Source: Carya illinoinensis | Taxonomy: Eukaryota; Streptophyta; Magnoliopsida; Fagales; Juglandaceae | DNA: 64,000 nucleotides | Direction of reading: 5' to 3' | Assembly (NCBI RefSeq): GCF_018687715.1 | Contig: NC_056753.1 | Coordinates: 10,901,001-10,965,000, forward strand | In this document: positions 57,236 to 64,000 of the stretch, one piece after another | Position numbering within the stretch: position 1 is the stretch's first letter | How the letters are laid out: every line of letters begins with the position of its first letter | Translations under genes and position numbers: made by a program | Notes under the pieces: generated by a model | The model's database searches: none | Told to the model about the DNA's origin: nothing | Seen by the model: the letters and a program-made list of their open reading frames with translations, nothing else

Positions 57236-59290
57236 TGAAGGGTTGTTTTTATTTTAATTAATATATTAGTTTATTTATTTTAATTTATTGTGTTTTAAAA
57301 TTGCTTTTAAATTTATTTGATGTTATGTTTTATTTATTTAGTCGTTTTACGGTTTTTAATCTCGTTTTCGGCAGATTTGTTTTGTTTTCCGGAGTGAGGA
57401 TTGGACCTCATCTCTTTCCTACATCTCTTTTTTCCTTTTTCCTTTTTTTCCTTTTTTTTCTCTTTTCTCTCTTTTCTTTTTCTTTTTCTTCTTTCTTTTT
57501 ATTTTTCTCTTTTTTCTTTCTTTTCTTTTTCTTCTTCCTTCCTCTCCTGTGTGTTCCGTCTCTCTCTCTCTCCTCTCCCACGCCAGTTGCAGCTCAGCCC
57601 CTCGACCCACCGCCGTCCGGCCGCCGTGCAGCACACCGCCCCCACCGATCGAAGCCTCTCCCTCCGGCACAACCCCCCACCAAATCCCAACCCCATCCGG
57701 CCAGCCGTTTGGCCGGAAAACGCCCTTGAAGCCCCCACGGTTTTTGCCCCGATCCGCCGCCGTCGCTCCATCTCCGGCCACCACTTCTTCACCACTTCAT
57801 CACCGGTCCCTTGCCATCCTAACCCACCCATTTCCGGCCCCTAATAGCCACCGGAACAGCTCCCACGAGTTAGCTTTCCATTTTGGGAAATCCGGCCATC
57901 AACCACCATTTCCGCCGCCACCCACGGCCAACCACCACTTCCAATAGCTTTATAATCATCCCTAGACCATTTTCTATCAATCCCAAGCCCTGGTTTGTCC
58001 CCGTTCAAAAGTGGGTATTTTACAACCCACGGCCACAGTGAATTTTCACTGTTACGTTACTTTTTCTCCGCCGTTTGCAACGCCGCAAGCTTTCTAAAAA
58101 TACCATATAGCGCTGTAAGTATTTTCCAAACCCTACTTTCAGATTTAAATATATTTTGCTCATTCAATAATTATTTATCTGTTAGTTGGCTGATTCCGGA
58201 CTGAGTCCGAGGAGTTCGGGGGTCGGATGGATGGAGGAAGGAGTTGCTTATTTTATTGATTTATGGATGGTTGATTATTTTGTGCATTGATATTGCATTT
58301 ACATGGTGCATGCACATGTGTTTTTGTTTAATTGAGAAAAGCCTGTTTATTGGCGTAAGTGGACTTACGGGTGAGTGTGTATCACGACCCCAAGCCGGGA
58401 TGGGGCATTATCTCGGTGGAGCTCCTCTGGTCACTCGGGAGCGGAATAAACTGAGTGATGTCCCCTGGGTTGTCGCTGGGCGACAACGGGAGCTGGGGCT
58501 AGGGGATGCTTGGCTACGAACGCGCCGGGCACGGAACTGGGCATTGCTCTACGCACCGACTCCGTGGCCCTTCGCTGGTGAGGGCTAGAGGATGCTTGGC
58601 TACGAACGAGCGGGACGCGGAACTGGGCATCGCTCGTTAGGTGTCACATGCGTGGTGGTACTCTGCGGTGTGGCACTGGAGCTAGGGTGTGCGGATGACC
58701 CATAGGGGAGGTCATGGTACATACGGATAAAATTGGATAATGGTTTGAGGTGGATAAAGGCCAAATGTGACTTTTGGCGTGATATTTGGAAAGGGTTTGT
58801 TTTTGGGCCAAATGGAATTTTTGGCGTATGTGGAAAAATATGTTTTTATGGGTTTTGCGCATTGGCATCACTTCATGCATATTGTTTGAGTTCTATATAT
58901 TTTTATCTGGTGGTGTTTGGATTTTACTTACCTGCGGTACCATTTTTGGTTCTGTAGATTTTGGTGCAGGATTCGAGGAGGAGGAGGCTGAGCCCGAGGA
59001 TGCGGCTCCGCCAGAGTTTTGAGTCGAAGTTATGCTTTATAGTTTGGTTTAAAAATATATTTGTGTTTTTGTAATATTTTTATTTATGTATGTTTTAAAC
59101 AGCTTGTATTATATTAAGAAAATTTTGGTACTTAGTTATATGACTTTCGTTATCCGCTGCGTGTTTCTTCGTGCACATATGTTGCTTTTGCACACACTTG
59201 GCACTCGTCAATAGGGTGGTGACCCGGGTTGTCACCATCCGGACGTCTCGATTTCTCCATGTCTGTGCGTGGGGATTTGGGGGCGTCACA
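57205..59290. mobile_element. 2.1-kb solo LTR or LTR-like element in Copia
   Basis: Starts TGTGATGACCC and ends GGGGCGTCACA; flanks are TGAAT (57200-57204) and TGAAC (59291-59295). Removing it restores the Copia frame (YSC-SCVFRDL on the minus strand), which confirms the insertion. Inside: a T/C-rich tract (57417-57570), a Pro-rich GC-rich stretch (57590-57940), and two near-repeats of GATGCTTGGCTACGAACG (58505 and 58592). No gag or pol. Short open frames exist on both strands but look compositional. Confidence 0.8.
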
Positions 59291-60072
59291 TGAACAAGAA
59301 TAAAAGATTATTGAATGTTGAAGACTTTGAGTAATTTTACTAATGGACAGCAAACTAAAAGGACAACTAGGAGCATATAGAACAGATGACAAGGATATAG
59401 AGTCAGTGAGCTTAGTAGAAGCCAATGCCTTTAGTAAGAGAACTATTAGCGAAAGTAACACTTTTTGGAGATGTCACAATATCTAACTTATATAAGACAA
59501 AGGACAGACTAGTCAGATGTTCATTAGCTCTTGAATCAATGATCTACTGATCTTGAGTGGATGAGGCAAGACATGCGGATGCTATACCTGAGTGGGTAAG
59601 AGTAGTTGTGGAAGATGAAGCCTGTGTGTGATCCAAAAACCACTCATTCTCATCCTTTGATATACTAATCATATATAGATTTGGGTTGGAGCTTGTTGAC
59701 TTTGATGTACCATCTTGGCAAATGGCCTGATTAGTAGACCCTGATGGTCTACCATGTAGATCCTAACAATAGTCCACTGAATGGTTAGTGCAACCACAAT
59801 AGGTGCACTTATTAGGCTCTCAACCTCGAGTGCGATTACTTTTGGCATCACGTCCCCCACGTGCACCTCTACCACCTCGCCCTCCACGCCCACCAAGAGC
59901 AATATAAGAGGCAACCACATCATATAACTCTGACTCAAATTTAGTTGTCATATCTGAGAAACTCCACACAATATCACAACATAACTTGGAGATTGAAACT
60001 CCACACAATATATGAGAAAAGTCACAATTCAACTTGAAAAATCTAATAAACGCAATCTAGAAATGTAGATAC
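59291..60072 (-). pseudogene. Copia gag zinc knuckle and protease (broken)
   Basis: On the minus strand: a Gly/Arg-rich stretch (60032-59820) leads to a CCHC knuckle, CTYCGCTNHSVDYC (about 59810-59769). Protease follows near 59560 with a stop then IIDSRANEHLT, where the active-site DSG has become DSR. Then SLSSVLYAPSCPFSLLSISKIT (59461-59290) leads into the pre-integrase region across the 57205-59290 insertion. Confidence 0.75.
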
Positions 60073-62610
60073 TGTTGCGACTAAACTTTGACTCAAATTA
60101 ATGAATCAAGAATCTCGTGCAGTTTTACCTACAAGTATACAGGTGTTGTAGTATCTTACAGGATCGAATCCACAGGGATTGACTTTTGTGATAAAGAAAA
60201 TAAATTCAGACAATGAAACGAAATTACTAAAAGAAACGTGCAATCAAATGAAGATTGATAAAATGAATCAAACTAAAATGATAAAATGAATGGAAAAAGA
60301 CTAAGGTTTCGAGGATCCGTCTAATAATTTATGATATTATTTCCGATCAATTTACTTCAATTAAACTAGAATAATGATTCCGTTTAATTGGTAGATTTAG
60401 CATTTAAGATCGAGAAAAATAGACGCTTATGATTGAGCGTGAACGATTGATGATTAAAACATTTACAAAACTATTTGAATACCACAGGGATTCCTCAAGC
60501 ATTCACTGTATTCAGAAATCACAATTAATCAAGACGAGTATATAGATAATCAAAATATCCAAATAAAATCTTTCAACCAATCAAGCTCGCAAAATAGATT
60601 TTACGTGGATTAGGAAACAATATTTAAATCATTAAACTTCACCTCTAACCTTAGTATGAAAATTTAGCCAAACATATTCATTACAAATATTATAGAAATC
60701 ACATAAGCATTCTCCATTAAATAACTTAACACAAGAAATACTAAGCAATAATTTAGAAACAACAAAATCTGAAATCCAATTGATACAGAGGAATAAAGCT
60801 CACTATAAAAACAGAAATTGAAATTAAAAGATATTGATCAAGAAGAAGCTGCAGCCCCACCAGATGCCAAACGAAAAACATGAAGAAACAAAAAATAAAA
60901 CTCCAACCACTTCAACTCCACGTTAAACTCAAGCATCAATCTCATCATGTTCCTTTCTCTACCAAACTAAATCCCATCCAATTAGATTACTCCAACCAGC
61001 CTACACATCTCCAAGAAAGAAATAATTCCAGCCGTCTCCCCTTAACTCTCTCAATCCGTGACTCTTCTCCCTCTCTTTCAACCGACCTACACGTCTCTCT
61101 CTCCCTCTCTTCACACATCCTCAACTTCCTCTCTATCTCTTTTCATCCAGCACACACCGTCTCACTTGGTTGAAAATTCTGCACCGACTCCTCTCTCCAA
61201 TTCTCTCAACTCCCCACCTATCCCTTTCACTCTACACTTTAGCTAATTCCTTTCAACCCCTTCTCTCTCTTTCCGTGTCTCTTCCCCCACTTAACTCTCT
61301 CAATCTGTCCTCCCCTCAGGTTCTTCAGAACTTGCCTCTTTTTATAGCAGAAAAATCAATAGCCGAACATCCACTTGCCTCTTGAAGAATCATTTAATTC
61401 CACCGGCTGGTCCCTCTCAAATCATGCACTGAATAATTAATCCCAGCCAACTACTCCACTTGCTGCCTCTTGAAGAATCATTTAAATTGAATCAATTTCC
61501 TTCAATTCCGGTTCCACGTTTCATACAGCTAAAATGCACCAACTTTGCTTTCATTTATGAATCTACATTCTCTTCTTTCTTCCAGCTCATCACCAACTTT
61601 GCTTTCACTTTAATCATGCACCGGCTCTCTTCTTTCTTCCAGACGTGGGATTATGTTTCAGCCAGCTCCTTCCTCGCCTCATCACTTCTTCCCCTCAATG
61701 ATGAACCGACTTTTTTTTTTTTTTTCAATCATGCACAGCCCATGCTCCAATAGAGAAAAATTCAAAAGCAACCAATGTTTCTTTTTTTTTTAATATATCC
61801 AATGTGCTTTCATGCATCCACTTGGTCTCCCTTTGTGGTCTCTTTTATTTATTCCATGGGGTCCCTCATTCTACACGTCTCACCAGCTCCAAACTCATGC
61901 ACCGAATCTACACAAGCTTGCATCCACCAACTGGTCCCTCATTCCAGCACAACTCCAGCTCCAAACTCATGCACCGATCGGCTGCTTCTCTCACATCCAA
62001 AAGAATAAATCCAATGAAATCAGAACACTTATACTTTTAGCTTCTAATCCCACCGACTTTTTTCTTTCAAACCATGCACAACACTAAGGTACCTCACTTC
62101 CTTCTTTTTTTCAGCACATGTCAACTCTTTGTATGACTTTAATGTTGCACCACCAAAATTTCAAGCCTCCGTGAGTTTTGTTCAACCATGAATCACATGC
62201 ATCTTGAATAATCAAAGGAAGAAAATAACCATTGATTCTTCATTTTGTGTCTTCTTTTTTTAGCTGCCAAGCTTCTTCTCAATTAGTATGCTTTTTTTTT
62301 TTTTTTTTTTTTTTATCATAAGTTCCAACCGGATCTCTTTTGAATTTTATTTAAACTGAAAATAAGAAGAAAGAAATAACACTCAAAAAAATCAATTATC
62401 AAAAACAGACTATATATATGTGAGGAAATATTGTCTCATTAAATCATAAATATAAAATTAAGCATAAACATGATATCAATCAATTAAAAATCACAACTTG
62501 TATTTATGCTTATTAATCATTTTTTCATCTAAAACCAATAATAGTGTTACGAAGAATTTAAAATACATTGGTTTTAAATAGCTAAAACATGCAATATTTC
62601 AGCTCAATCA
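60073..62610 (+). mobile_element. 2.5-kb solo LTR (Athila-related) in Copia
   Basis: Starts TGTTGCGACT and ends CAGCTCAATCA with a perfect GATAC TSD (60068-60072 and 62611-62615). It contains the phrase CAGGATCGAATCCACAGGGA (60160-60179), which I associate with plant Ty3/gypsy LTRs, CT-rich stretches (61020-61330), and a near-repeat of CTCCAAACTCATGCACCGA (61887 and 61960). No internal coding domain. Its last 150 bases match 21190-21351 and 42440-42591. Confidence 0.8.
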
Positions 62611-62615
62611 GATAC

Positions 62616-63139
62616 CTAGCCCAAGTACCCGAAAAACAACTCAAATACCAAAATTCCTATCCAGCATCAGTCTATATCGGCTGGTATTGAGTCTGTATAG
62701 GCCAGTATCAAGTCTGTATCTACCTAAACCGGTCTGAAGTACCGGTTTAAAAACTGAGCTGAAATAGGAATAAGCTATCCTAAATGAGGATAAGAATACC
62801 ATATACGTGTTACCAAACAGGTGTTATTCTGGATAGAAATGCACTCTTACTCCATATTTTGGCTATTCAAACTCAAGGATTGGATAGCTTATACCTGCAA
62901 CCAAATACTTCAGGGCTTCAACCTTTTGCCAGCAACAGAGGCCTTTTCTGGTAGCAATGACAATGCCAGTAACCACAGACAAGGCTTGCGACTCCACCCC
63001 TGGTGCCCATTTCCGGAGACGATGCCAAAAAGTGGCTGAAAACCACTTTAAACACCTTCAATTGTTGATGACAAAGGAAAAATCTATTTGGGCATGAACC
63101 ACCCCACCGTACACTACTTAGATCTATCTAACGACAAGT
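62616..63139. other. Copia leader and presumed gag start, unrecognisable
   Basis: Lies between the solo LTR and the Copia PBS, so by position it is the 5' leader and gag N-terminus. I see no gag motif. It may be rearranged; the first part has CGGTCTGAAGTACCGGTTT-type words (62728-62750). Confidence 0.4.
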
Positions 63140-63151
63140 GCTCTGATACCA
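63140..63151 (-). other. Copia primer binding site (initiator Met tRNA)
   Basis: Minus strand reads TGGTATCAGAGC immediately inside the 5' LTR, the standard plant PBS. Confidence 0.95.
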
Positions 63152-63273
63152 TGTAGAAAAGTATAGGAAAGATCTTGATGATTTTATTGATGTTCAAACA
63201 TACAATTACACTACATACAATTGATACTTATATCCTTACACACTTATAATAGTTACAAACATGTCCTCTAACA
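63152..63273 (-). repeat. Copia 5' LTR
   Basis: 122 bp partner of 48412-48533, followed by the GTACT TSD. Confidence 0.9.
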
Positions 63274-63278
63274 GTACT

Positions 63279-64000
63279 ACTATATGGTGATCATGCTGGT
63301 TAGATTGAAGACTATTTGAGCGATATACAAATGGCTTGTAAAAGCCATGTACAATTGATGTATTGGGAGGGAATATAAAGGTTTACTATGTGGGCGACAT
63401 GTTGATCAAGAATATTATTAAAGTAGAGCATTAAATTCTGTTAAAGGTGTACTATATTGTAGAATTTATTCTTGTTTAGTTGACTTAAGACCACACGCAA
63501 GACATCGGATTGAAGACCCCAAATTCAATATATCTTGTAGATGAATATTCAAATTAAACATCAAGCCCAACATTTGCACAAGTTGGGAAGAAAAATCATA
63601 TTCATAATCCTTTTAACTGACAGGTCTTGTCAAGTCAACTAAACAAGAATAACTTCCATTTGGACATGTGATTAAAAAAAAATACCTTCAAGTTAAAAGC
63701 CTTGCATTTGTCCCTTATCTGTAAAATAAAAAGAAAACATATTATTCACAGTATCATTTTATATATAATAAGACAAATCTAGTTGCAAGCACAACTACGC
63801 ACTAATATATGTACCAATCTAATGTGATTGGTCAAAAAGTAGATTTTATTAAAAATAGTATTAATTTAAATTTTAAATATAAAAGAATCAATATTGGTAC
63901 ACAGATTAATATGTAACATTACTTATACGTAGCAAAACTCTATATATATACATATATTGGCTATCCCAAAACAATGAATCCAAATATTACAATATCAAAA
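63279..64000. other. right-hand flank, AT-rich, no gene seen
   Basis: No coding support. It holds a hairpin-like inverted repeat (63466-63652) and AT-rich text at 63780-63930 that resembles the repeats at 60-240 and 36180-36490. Confidence 0.45.
63466..63652. repeat. inverted repeat, possible MITE
   Basis: Left arm 63466-63492 (TTATTCTTGTTTAGTTGACT...) pairs with the right arm 63623-63652; the pairing has one short interruption and encloses about 130 bp. No TSD resolved. Confidence 0.5.

Larger units (their letters stand above)
48412..63273 (-). mobile_element. Copia LTR retrotransposon expanded to 14.9 kb by nested insertions
   Basis: Minus-strand Copia with 122-bp LTRs (48412-48533 and 63152-63273) and a perfect GTACT TSD (48407-48411 and 63274-63278). 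A PBS for initiator Met tRNA adjoins the right LTR and a polypurine tract (TTGAGGGGGAG on the minus strand, 48534-48544) adjoins the left. Domain order gag, protease, integrase, RT, RNase H is that of Copia. Subtracting the nested elements (50471-56308, 57205-59290, 60073-62610) leaves about 4.4 kb, normal for a Copia. Its own ORFs are broken throughout. Confidence 0.9.

Noticed and set aside
57401..57947. Overlapping Phe/Ser- and Pro-rich ORFs on both strands
   Set aside because: These follow from the T/C-rich tract and GC-rich block in the solo LTR-like element; no start context, domain or codon signature supports a gene.
60160..60180. GGATCGAATCC phrase resembling the T-arm of a tRNA
   Set aside because: No acceptor, D or anticodon arms around it; it is a common phrase of plant Ty3/gypsy LTRs.
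60880..62087. Several plus-strand ORFs of 60-97 codons rich in Ser, Leu and Pro
   Set aside because: They lie inside a solo LTR with a perfect TSD and reflect its CT-rich composition.

Overview
This is plant nuclear DNA, most likely from a woody eudicot. It is AT-rich, has intron-bearing genes with canonical GT/AG boundaries, and is dominated by nested plant LTR retrotransposons, L1-type LINEs and MITEs. One short MITE (39552-39724) resembles a family I associate with Fagales trees, but the lineage guess is weak. There is no bacterial operon, CRISPR, rRNA or tRNA signal.

Layout. 1-2990: a small two-TM membrane protein gene (499-1143) and AT-rich flank. 3000-5830: a degenerate repeat-rich block with an internal direct duplication, perhaps a dead DNA transposon. 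6905-16149: a Tat-lineage Ty3/gypsy element on the minus strand, with 392/393-bp LTRs, a 77-bp tandem array behind pol and a long antisense ORF near the 3' LTR. 16600-21351: an Athila-like Ty3/gypsy fragment on the plus strand. 21352-24592: a second, near-identical copy of the gag/LTR/flank part of the Tat locus. 24923-30440: an intact-length Reina-type chromovirus (minus) with 415-bp LTRs. 30490-34990: a decayed duplicate of the tail of the first gene and its downstream DNA, interrupted by a probably functional NPH3-family gene (31749-33838, minus). 37684-39300: an intron-containing RFC3-like pseudogene (minus). 40436 to about 48260: an L1 LINE (minus) holding a solo LTR. 48412-63273: a Copia element (minus, 122-bp LTRs) swollen to 14.9 kb by a TIR element that itself holds a 5.2-kb L1, and by two solo LTRs.

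Probable host genes are few: the two-TM protein, the NPH3 protein and the dead RFC3 copy. They do not form a pathway. The rest is transposable-element history, and much of it can be ordered by nesting and target-site duplications (TSDs).

I did not find a clearly new biological system. The most unusual signals are: (a) a tandem duplication of about 2.3/3.2 kb whose junction carries a 69-bp exactly inverted copy of a downstream pol segment and 8 bp of microhomology, which looks like template switching; (b) the permuted duplicate of the first gene's tail, split by the NPH3 locus and a chromovirus; (c) the Tat element combining an antisense coiled-coil ORF with a 77-bp array that could seed a satellite.
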